DNA of 64,000 bases, taken from Halonotius aquaticus. Lineage in GTDB: Archaea > Halobacteriota > Halobacteria > Halobacteriales > Haloferacaceae. A program made the translations under genes and the position numbers. Where the stretch lies: assembly GCF_003605575.1 (NCBI RefSeq), contig NZ_QKNY01000013.1:124001-188000 (forward strand), written 5' to 3'. The notes under the pieces are model-generated. The model was given only the letters and a program-made list of their open reading frames with translations, ran no database searches and had not been told where the DNA came from. Below, piece by piece: positions 18,667-25,617 of this stretch; the stretch's first letter is position 1, and each line of letters starts with the position of its first letter.

Positions 18667-18753
18667 ACAGTACCCTTCGCTAGGAGAGGTTATAAACACA
18701 CCTGTCAACTGCCCCGGATACAGATATCCTGTGATAGCAGCCCGCAATCTCCC

Positions 18754-19617
18754 TTATTGGTCGCCCATCGCCTCGCTGGCGATGTTACGTCCGCGTGAGT
18801 TGAGCGTCACCTCCCGTCGTTCTCGTACCTTATCGACGATATCGAGTTCGATCAGCTTTTCAAAGGTTTCCTCAACCGTCTCGACATCTTGGTCGATGAA
18901 CTCCGGGATGCTAAACGGTGACACACCCGAATACAATGCCATCAGCACCTCTTCCTCGGCGGGCGCAAGATCAACGTTTGTTTCGCTGCGTCGCTCACCC
19001 TCTTTGAGAAACGCCTGCGCGAAGATGCAGGTTCGTGCTGTGCCGGTGAAATGCGTTTCGACGTTCGTCGTCCCCTCTACGTGTGAGACCTCGATGACTG
19101 TTCGCTTCCCGCCGTCGACGGTTCGCTGTTCGGTGTCGATCTCGCTGATCTCATCGAGCTCCAACTCGACGAGCGTGCCACTCTTTAACGTGACCAGCAG
19201 CGATTCGGGTTCGACAGCGAGGCGAGCCTTCTCCCAGGGGCTGTCTTGGACGACGCCGCCCTCGACAGCCGGATGTTTGGCCTTGATCACCATCTCCCCG
19301 AGCATCGCGGTAAAAAAGGCGGTCTTGAACGCCTCGTGGTCGTTGGGGGCGATGATGATCACGTCGTCGCCGACCTTGACGCTCAGATAGTTCGACAGCG
19401 CGGCGATCGACTGGGTGGCGTCTTCTCGTCCCGAGAGCCCCGTGACATCCGAGAGTCTGATCGTGCGTTTGCCATCGTTGCCCGCGAGAATGAGCCGTTT
19501 GTTCGACAGCAGGATCCGGCCGTTCTCCCAAGAGATATTGTTGAGCTTGCGGCCGTCTTTGACCGCGATCGTGAACCGGCCCGTGGCATCGGCTATCTGG
19601 TACTCCTCGTCAGCCAT
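18754..19617 (-). CDS. CheF-like taxis protein
   Basis: A 287-residue protein resembling archaeal CheF, the adaptor that links phospho-CheY to the archaellum motor. Two beta-rich repeats are seen: residues of about 10-110 (GRILLSNKRLILAGNDGKRT then IRLSDVTGL) and about 125-215 (LAVEPESLLVTLKSGTLVEL then GGKRTVIEVSHVEG). A C-terminal winged-helix-like region follows (LAPAEEEVLMALYSGVSPF, EETFEKLIELDIVDKVRERR). No archaellum or che gene is adjacent, though a CheY/CheB-type receiver gene begins at the right edge 44 kb away. A paralogue with a different regulatory role cannot be excluded. Confidence 0.72.
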   Translation of the reverse strand: MADEEYQIADATGRFTIAVKDGRKLNNISWENGRILLSNKRLILAGNDGKRTIRLSDVTGLSGREDATQSIAALSNYLSVKVGDDVIIIAPNDHEAFKTAFFTAMLGEMVIKAKHPAVEGGVVQDSPWEKARLAVEPESLLVTLKSGTLVELELDEISEIDTEQRTVDGGKRTVIEVSHVEGTTNVETHFTGTARTCIFAQAFLKEGERRSETNVDLAPAEEEVLMALYSGVSPFSIPEFIDQDVETVEETFEKLIELDIVDKVRERREVTLNSRGRNIASEAMGDQ

Positions 19618-19739
19618 AGCCCGCGCTCACTCCCGATGGCCTGCCAGCCCTGCCCATAGCGATCTGTACGGGCGGACGTGTCTTAGCCGTGTCGCCATCG
19701 TGCCGGCGACGCTGGTTCGATGGGCGTGCAGTGACTCGA

Positions 19740-19904
19740 TCAGGCCGGCAGCGTCGTGATGTCGCCGACCCTCGCAAAGGCATAGCCGCAGTCCTCACAG
19801 GCCCACTTTGTTTTCTCACCGAGATGCAGCGTCGTACTCGCCGTGCGGTAAAACGTCTGTTCGGTCTCACACTCCGGACAGTACTGTTCGATTTCGAGGC
19901 TCAT
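19740..19904 (-). CDS. 54-residue zinc-ribbon microprotein
   Basis: A short minus-strand frame of 54 residues: it opens MSLEIEQYCPECETEQTFY, continues with RTASTTLHLGEKTKW, and has a second Cys pair in ACEDCGYAF before DITTLPA. Two CxxC knuckles 27 residues apart make a rubredoxin-like zinc ribbon, so it probably binds one Zn ion. It resembles the small haloarchaeal zinc-ribbon proteins whose function is unknown (possibly nucleic-acid or protein binding). ATG start; the stop is at 19740-19742. It lies between cheF and a divergent glycosyltransferase. Confidence 0.75.
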   Translation of the reverse strand: MSLEIEQYCPECETEQTFYRTASTTLHLGEKTKWACEDCGYAFARVGDITTLPA

Positions 19905-20033
19905 ACGGTACAGTTTGGCCTGCCGACTGTTAAGATATCGGTCATCCGACGGCCACGATCATCGACTGGTGTCCCTCGCGAACGGATCGCCCTATGGCCA
20001 ACCCCTAAGTGGTGGTGGGTGGACTGGACTGAT

Positions 20034-21080
20034 ATGGCTCCGAGCGTACTCACACTGGGCTGGGGATTCCCACCGAACGTGACCGGCGGTCTCGACACCT
20101 ACGTCGCTGAAGTGTTCCATGCCTTCGAGCGGAAGGGCATCGAGCAGAAACTGCTACTTCCCGCGGAGTACGCCCCTGACGACGACGACAACATCTACAG
20201 CGTCGACACCGGCGACGGCGATATCATCTCCCGGGTCGGCCGCATGGGCGACAAGTTCGTTGAACTCGCCGACACAGTCGATATCGCCCACACCAACGAC
20301 TGGTTCGGGTATGGGCCGGGACTGCGCGCTAAACGCGAAACCGACGCCACGTGGGTGTCGTCGTTCCACTCGCTGTCGCCGGATCGCAATATCAACCCAC
20401 CGGAGCGTGAGGTCGAAACCGAACAGCGCGTCGCCGACCAATCCGACGTGTTGATCTCGGTCAGCGACATCGTCCGCCAAGACGTCTTAGAGCTCTACGG
20501 CGCGGACTCCCATGTCGTCCACAACGGGTTTACGTCGGTCGAACCCAGCGGCGTCGACATCAAGAGTGAACTCGGGATCGACGGCCCCATGCTGTTTTTC
20601 GTCGGTCGCCACACCGACCAGAAGGGGATCACCCACCTGCTGTATGCGATGCGAAAGCTGGGTGAGACCGACGCGACGCTCGTGCTTGGGGGCTCCGGCC
20701 ATCAGACCGAACACCTCAAGATGTTCACCGAGCTGCTCGGCATCGACGACCGCGTTCAGTTTGCGGGCTACATCCCTGAGGAAGAACTCGGTGACTACTA
20801 CGAAGCCGCCGACGTGTTCATCTCGCCGTCCCGTGCCGAGCCGTTCGGCCTAACGATCACCGAGGCGCTGGCGGCTGGCTCACAGGTTGTCGCCACCCCA
20901 AGCGGTGTCCGCGAAACGCTGCCCGATGGCTGTCTGGTTGAGGTGACGACACACTCCGATTCGATTGCCGAGGGTATCAAGGAAGCACTGGCCCGAGAAA
21001 GGCCCCCGGAGTACGAGCCGCGAACGTGGGACGAGGTTGCCGACGACCTGCTTGCGGTCTACAGCGACGCCTTGGAGTAA
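20034..21080 (+). CDS. GT4 family glycosyltransferase
   Basis: A 348-residue GT-B fold glycosyltransferase. The N-terminal acceptor domain starts MAPSVLTLGWGFPPNVTGGL, with the Gly-Gly loop typical of glycogen-synthase-like enzymes. The C-terminal nucleotide-sugar domain has FFVGRHTDQKGITHLLYAM, GYIPEEELGDYYEAADVF and the EX7E motif in SRAEPFGLTITEALAAG. It would transfer a sugar from a nucleotide donor; the acceptor is unknown. The ATG at 20034 is chosen because the conserved domain begins there. It is divergent from the zinc-ribbon gene and convergent with the following gene. Confidence 0.87.
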   Translation: MAPSVLTLGWGFPPNVTGGLDTYVAEVFHAFERKGIEQKLLLPAEYAPDDDDNIYSVDTGDGDIISRVGRMGDKFVELADTVDIAHTNDWFGYGPGLRAKRETDATWVSSFHSLSPDRNINPPEREVETEQRVADQSDVLISVSDIVRQDVLELYGADSHVVHNGFTSVEPSGVDIKSELGIDGPMLFFVGRHTDQKGITHLLYAMRKLGETDATLVLGGSGHQTEHLKMFTELLGIDDRVQFAGYIPEEELGDYYEAADVFISPSRAEPFGLTITEALAAGSQVVATPSGVRETLPDGCLVEVTTHSDSIAEGIKEALARERPPEYEPRTWDEVADDLLAVYSDALE

Positions 21081-21090
21081 CCGATCCACA

Positions 21091-21109
21091 GCACCCTGGT
21101 TTGTGGTGC
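21091..21109 (+). terminator. Possible terminator hairpin after the glycosyltransferase
   Basis: gcacc and ggtgc form a 5-bp stem with a 9-nt loop, extended weakly by CCAC/GTGG, and followed by a pyrimidine-rich run (gtttgtctctctatctctct). It sits in the 70-nt gap between convergent genes. Haloarchaeal terminators are poorly defined, so this is weak. Confidence 0.25.
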
Positions 21110-21150
21110 CGTTTGTCTCTCTATCTCTCTTCAAAATACGCAGTGAACCG

Positions 21151-21528
21151 TTAGACCTCGGTGCGACGGACAACGGTGATCTCACATGCCGGCTCGGGAT
21201 GCGTGATCTTGAAGCCGGTTCTGGTCTCGGTTACCCCACGCGTGCTTGTCTCCTCTTCTTCCTCGCTTGGTTGGTACGGGCTGTCGGCGTCGGCTGGCTG
21301 GTAGGGGCTGTCGGCTTCGTAGGGGCTATCGCTCGGTTGATACGGGCTGTCGGGGTCGCCGGCTGGCTTTTCGTCCATATCCTCCGGCGGGAAGTAGATG
21401 CGTTCGCCACCGTCCGACTGGACGATAAAAGCGACCTCTGTCTCGCCGGTCACATCGATAATCGTCTGGCCGTCTTCGATGCGGGTGGTGTACTCCACGG
21501 TCGGCAGTTCGGCTGCGGCTTCGCTCAT
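21151..21528 (-). CDS. Hypothetical protein with DSPYQP repeats
   Basis: A 125-residue acidic protein. An N-terminal beta-rich part (VEYTTRIEDGQTIIDVTGET then VAFIVQSDGGERIYFPPED) and a C-terminal stretch (TRTGFKITHPEPACEITVVR) flank a repeat zone. The zone has four copies of DSPYQP or DSPYEA spaced 7-11 residues apart, ending in a Glu run. No function is recognised. The short Asp-Ser-Pro-Tyr repeats may be a flexible binding or modification segment. ATG start at 21528. Confidence 0.6.
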   Translation of the reverse strand: MSEAAAELPTVEYTTRIEDGQTIIDVTGETEVAFIVQSDGGERIYFPPEDMDEKPAGDPDSPYQPSDSPYEADSPYQPADADSPYQPSEEEEETSTRGVTETRTGFKITHPEPACEITVVRRTEV

Positions 21529-21591
21529 ATCTCTCTGTGGTGAGGGAAGCCACTTAGCAGTTCCCCGGGTCGGCTGTCGGCGCGCCAATAG

Positions 21592-21598
21592 TTTTTAT
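21592..21598 (+). promoter_or_regulatory. TATA element of the rpa operon
   Basis: The T-rich run in gtttttatcc is centred about 28 nt before the ATG at 21623, giving a near-leaderless rpa mRNA. Confidence 0.5.
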
Positions 21599-21622
21599 CC
21601 CGGGCCGCCGAATCTCCGTGTG

Positions 21623-22900
21623 ATGGACGTAGACACACCTGCCGAAGAGCTTGCCTCCGCTCTCGGCGTTGACAAACAGGAGGTCAAAGAGGATCTGGAA
21701 TCGCTGCTGCAGTACAGTGTCCCGCTGGAGGAAGCCAAACAGAGCATCCGGCGGAAACACGGTGGCGGCGAGGGTGGTGGCGACGCTGCCCAGCCGGAAT
21801 CGGTCGCGCTCAACGAGATCGCTCCCGGTCAAAACAACGTCACCGTCAGCGTCCGCGTGTTGACCGTCGGCACTCGGACAATCCAGTATCAAGGCGAAGA
21901 ACAGACGATCCACGAGGGTCGCTTCGGCGACGAAACCGGGACGATCTCCTACACCGCCTGGCAGGATTTCGGCTTCGAGGCCGGCGACTCGCTGATCGTC
22001 GGCAACGCCGGTGTCCGCGAGTGGGAGGGCAACCCTGAACTCAACCTCGGCTCGTCAACGTCGGTCGCGATGGCCGAGGAGCCAGTCGAGACGGCTGCCG
22101 AGATCGGCGGCGACAGCGACCTGATCGAGCTCTCGCCGGGCGACCGCGGCCGAAACATCGAAGTGCAGATCCAGGAGGTCGAAACCCGCACTATCGACGG
22201 GCGCAACGGCGAAACCGAGATCCTCTCGGGCGTTGTTGCCGACGAGACAGCGAGACTTCCGTTTACCGACTGGGATCCACATCCCGAGATCGACGCCGGT
22301 GCCAGTTGCCGGATCGAGGACGTGTACGTCCGAGAGTACCGCGGCTCGCCGTCGATCAACGTTTCCGAGTTTTCGACGGTGACACCACTCGCGGAGTCGG
22401 TGGCTGTCACCGACGACGCGCCGCAACTCTCGCTTGCTGAAGCTGTCGACAGCGGCGGGCTCTTCGATGTCGAGGTCGTCGCTAACGTCTTGGAGGTGCG
22501 TGACGGATCCGGACTGATCGAACGCTGTCCGGAGTGTGGCCGGGCGATCCAAAATGACCAGTGTCGGGTGCACGGCACCGTCGACGGCGAGGATGACCTC
22601 CGGATCAAGGCAATCCTCGATGACGGCACCGCGACCGTGACCGCGATCATCGGCTCGGAGCTGACCGAGAAGATCTATGGCGGCGACGTGACTGACGCCA
22701 AGGAGGCCGCCCGCGACGCGATGGACAAGGAGGTTGTCGCCGAGACGATCCGCGAGGAACTGGTTGGTGATAGCTACCGCGTCCGTGGCAGCCTCTCGAT
22801 CGATGAGTACGGCGCGAATCTCACGGTTGAGGACTTCGCGGCTGACGACACTGATCCGGCTGCGCGTGCCAAAGCCGTCCTCGCGGAGGTGCACGGATGA
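21623..22900 (+). CDS. rpa1: Replication protein A / single-stranded DNA-binding protein
   Basis: A 425-residue RPA that coats single-stranded DNA in replication and repair. After an N-terminal helical region (MDVDTPAEELASALGVDKQE, SLLQYSVPLEEAKQSIRRKH) come OB folds at about 60-150 (IAPGQNNVTVSVRVLTVGTR...GETGTISYTAW-like) and about 170-270. A third, at about 290-400, holds a zinc motif CPECGRAIQNDQCRVHG. A Gly-rich linker is at about 48-55. The stop overlaps the start of the RPA-associated protein (ATGA). The operon rpa - rpap - phosphoesterase is the haloarchaeal rpa1/rpap1/rpe arrangement. Confidence 0.88.
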   Translation: MDVDTPAEELASALGVDKQEVKEDLESLLQYSVPLEEAKQSIRRKHGGGEGGGDAAQPESVALNEIAPGQNNVTVSVRVLTVGTRTIQYQGEEQTIHEGRFGDETGTISYTAWQDFGFEAGDSLIVGNAGVREWEGNPELNLGSSTSVAMAEEPVETAAEIGGDSDLIELSPGDRGRNIEVQIQEVETRTIDGRNGETEILSGVVADETARLPFTDWDPHPEIDAGASCRIEDVYVREYRGSPSINVSEFSTVTPLAESVAVTDDAPQLSLAEAVDSGGLFDVEVVANVLEVRDGSGLIERCPECGRAIQNDQCRVHGTVDGEDDLRIKAILDDGTATVTAIIGSELTEKIYGGDVTDAKEAARDAMDKEVVAETIREELVGDSYRVRGSLSIDEYGANLTVEDFAADDTDPAARAKAVLAEVHG

Positions 22901-24759
22901 GCGCAAACACCGACGACACAAGCGACGCCGACGACACCACCGGCGGCGACTCAGGGCCGGGCACCCGGGAGGTTGCCTACCGGCTGTTTGCGACCGAGTT
23001 CGATGACGCCACCCTCTCGTATTCCGAAAGCGACGAGGAACGCGCCCCCAACTACGTCGTCACACCGACCGGCCTGCGGGTCAATCGGCTCTTTGCCGTC
23101 GGTGTGCTGACCGAAGTTGAGCGGCTGAATACTGACACGCTTCGGGGCCGAATCGTCGATCCGACAGGTGCGTTTGTCACCTACGCCGGCCAGTATCAAC
23201 CCGAAGCGCAAGCCTTCCTCGATGGCGCGGACGCACCGTCGTTTGTGTCGATCACCGGCAAGGCACGCACCTTCGAACCCGACGACTCTGATCAGATCTT
23301 CACCTCGGTGCGTCCCGAGAGCCTCAGCGAGGTGACCGCCGACACCCGTGATCGCTGGACGGTCTCAGCCGCCGAGGCAACGCTTGATCGGGTTGCGGTC
23401 TTTGCAGCAGCCCTCGACGCAGGGCGTACCGGCGATGCGTTAGAGGCGGCGTTGGCGGACGCCGGCGTCGACGCGTCGCTGGCGGCTGGCATCCCCCGCG
23501 CCATCGATCACTACGGGACGACGACCGCCTATCTCGAAGCGATCCGGCAATGTGCTGTCGACGCCCTCGAAGTCGTGGCCGACGAGCGCGACGAGGTGCG
23601 TCCGGTCGATGTCGCACCCGGTGCGGGCGGCGAAGCAACACTCGGCTCGCTGCCTGCTGTCGACATCGATCTCGCTGGTGTGGCCAGCGAGTCAGCACCG
23701 ACGTCCGAAGGGTCGAATCCGGCGACAGCCGGGGCGTCGTCAGCGGCGACTGATTCGGCGAGCGGGTCGGCTGACTCGTCCGCCCAAACGACAAGCGCAA
23801 CGACCGAGTCGTCCGACTCGACGTCGGGTGTGACACCCGAGTCATCCGAATCACCGGCAAGTCAGACGACCGAATCGCCTGACACAACAGCGACCACGGA
23901 CGCTGAAGCTGACTCCGCAGGTGCGAATACACCTGCGTCAGCGACGTCATCGACACCGACCGAGACCCCTGACGATTCGACCCCAACCGCCGCGAGCGAC
24001 GAGTCGCCACTCGCCACAAGCGACGACCCGTCGACGCCCGACACAGCGACCGAGTCGACCGCAGCCGAGCCGTCGACGACGACGGAGACGGAGTCATCAA
24101 CGGAACCTGACACCGCCCAGTCGGTAACTGCGGACACTGCCACGGAGCCACCAGCGAGCAGCGAGTCGGATCAGCCCGACGATACCGCCGACGACGCAGC
24201 CGACGACCCAGAGATGTACCAACTCGATGAGGAGCGTGCCGAGGAGTTGGAATCCGAGTTCGGCGCGGACTTTTCGAGCGGCAACGAGGTTGATCCGGCC
24301 GGTGAGGCCGACATCGATGTCCCCGACGCCGACGAACTCGCGGCCGAAGCCGAAGCAGCCGACGAACCCACAGCCGATACCGAGCCGACACCAACAGCAT
24401 CGACTGAGGACACTGACACGCTCGGCTCCTTCGAGGATACTGTCGAGCGCGACGACAGCGACGACAAGAGTGACGACGACAGCGACGACGCGACAGCCGA
24501 TGCCGCGGCATCGACTGACGAGCCCCCCGAATCGGATGCATCGACAGCCGACAGCGATGCAGATGTTGATATCGAAGATGCGGCCGTCGATCTGATGAGC
24601 GACCTCGATGACGGCGATGGCGCCAACCGCGAGGCCGTCGTCGCCGCGGTCGTCGACGAGCACGGTGTCGAAGTCGGGGCCGTCGAGGACGCCATCGACG
24701 ACGCGCTGATGGGTGGTCGGTGTTACGAACCTGACGACGGCACGCTCAAACCGATCTGA
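22897..24759 (+). CDS. rpap1: RPA-associated protein with long disordered linker
   Basis: A 620-residue protein of the COG3390-type RPA-associated family, known in Haloferax as a partner of RPA in DNA repair. The N-terminal OB-like region spans about residues 25-160 (REVAYRLFATEFDDATLSYS, RGRIVDPTGAFVTYAGQYQP, TDTRDRWTV-like) and is followed by a helical part to about 240. About 270 residues of Ser/Thr/Glu/Asp/Pro low complexity follow. The C-terminus (about 555-620, DLMSDLDDGDGANREAVV then GRCYEPDDGTLKPI) looks like a winged helix. The start overlaps the rpa stop; the stop overlaps the next start (TGATG). Confidence 0.85.
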   Translation: MSANTDDTSDADDTTGGDSGPGTREVAYRLFATEFDDATLSYSESDEERAPNYVVTPTGLRVNRLFAVGVLTEVERLNTDTLRGRIVDPTGAFVTYAGQYQPEAQAFLDGADAPSFVSITGKARTFEPDDSDQIFTSVRPESLSEVTADTRDRWTVSAAEATLDRVAVFAAALDAGRTGDALEAALADAGVDASLAAGIPRAIDHYGTTTAYLEAIRQCAVDALEVVADERDEVRPVDVAPGAGGEATLGSLPAVDIDLAGVASESAPTSEGSNPATAGASSAATDSASGSADSSAQTTSATTESSDSTSGVTPESSESPASQTTESPDTTATTDAEADSAGANTPASATSSTPTETPDDSTPTAASDESPLATSDDPSTPDTATESTAAEPSTTTETESSTEPDTAQSVTADTATEPPASSESDQPDDTADDAADDPEMYQLDEERAEELESEFGADFSSGNEVDPAGEADIDVPDADELAAEAEAADEPTADTEPTPTASTEDTDTLGSFEDTVERDDSDDKSDDDSDDATADAAASTDEPPESDASTADSDADVDIEDAAVDLMSDLDDGDGANREAVVAAVVDEHGVEVGAVEDAIDDALMGGRCYEPDDGTLKPI

Positions 24760-25562
24760 TGGCGCGGCCACCCAGCCGACTCGTCGAACCGATCCCCGGC
24801 GAACCCGCGGCGACTGCTTCGCTTGGCGACGAGCGAGTTCTCCTTATCGCCGACTACCACGCCGGCATCGAGGATGGCCTCCGCTACGAGCGCGGCGTCG
24901 AACTGCCGAACAACGCCGCCAAGCGTCGCCAGCGAGTCCTCGCGTTATTGGCCGACACTGACGCCGACCGGCTGATCGTGCTGGGCGATCTCGGCCATCG
25001 AATCGGTGGGGCCGAGGGCGTCGAACGCGAGGAACTCGACGCGCTCTATGAGGCAGTCGTTGTTGACCGTGACGGTGCGATCACGATCGCACCAGGGAAT
25101 CATGACGGCGAGATCGAGGCGCTGTTCGGCGATCGCGAGGGCGTGACGATTCTGCCGGCCAGTGGCGGCGTGCTCGGTGAGCCGCCGGCAACGCTGGGCG
25201 TTGTGCATGGGCACACGTGGCCAGATCCTGCGTTACTGTCGGCGACGACAATCTGTATGGGCCACGAACATCCACAGGTCAAATTAGCGGACAGCGTCGG
25301 CGGCTACCGCGTCGAGCAGGCGTGGCTCCGTGGCCGCGTTGATCCCGCAGCACTGGTAGACCGAGACGACAGCGACCCACCAGATCACGCTGGTGATTCG
25401 CCGGAACTGGTTGTGTTTCCAGCGTTCAACGAGCGCTCCGGTGGGACGTGGGTCAACGTTGAGGAACAGGGCTTTCTCGCGCCGTTTCTCCCCGCGGCGA
25501 TTCCGGACGCCGAGTGTTACCTCTTGGACGGAACGCGACTGGGTGCTTATCGGAGCGTGTGA
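24759..25562 (+). CDS. rpe: RPA-operon metallophosphoesterase
   Basis: A 267-residue calcineurin-like phosphoesterase. All metal motifs are present: DYHAGIEDG near 29, GDLGHRIGG near 71, GNHDGE near 111, VHGHTW near 149 and GHEHPQ near 168. It would hydrolyse phosphodiesters with two metals; DNA ends or nucleotides are plausible substrates given its position in the RPA operon, but this is inferred. The ATG overlaps the stop of the RPA-associated gene by one base, so it is cotranslated. Confidence 0.85.
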   Translation: MARPPSRLVEPIPGEPAATASLGDERVLLIADYHAGIEDGLRYERGVELPNNAAKRRQRVLALLADTDADRLIVLGDLGHRIGGAEGVEREELDALYEAVVVDRDGAITIAPGNHDGEIEALFGDREGVTILPASGGVLGEPPATLGVVHGHTWPDPALLSATTICMGHEHPQVKLADSVGGYRVEQAWLRGRVDPAALVDRDDSDPPDHAGDSPELVVFPAFNERSGGTWVNVEEQGFLAPFLPAAIPDAECYLLDGTRLGAYRSV

Positions 25563-25617
25563 ATCGCCGGCCGGGGCAAGCAGTGGGCTTAATCACTTCG
25601 CGGCCCTGTATTCGGTA

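Noticed and set aside
21240-21370. Short DNA repeats suspected as a CRISPR or satellite
   Set aside because: The repeats are the codons of the DSPYQP protein repeats in frame, with no constant spacer length.
23324-24541. Long minus-strand open frame opposite the RPA-associated gene
   Set aside because: Arg-rich shadow of a high-GC Ser/Thr/Asp linker; no domain.
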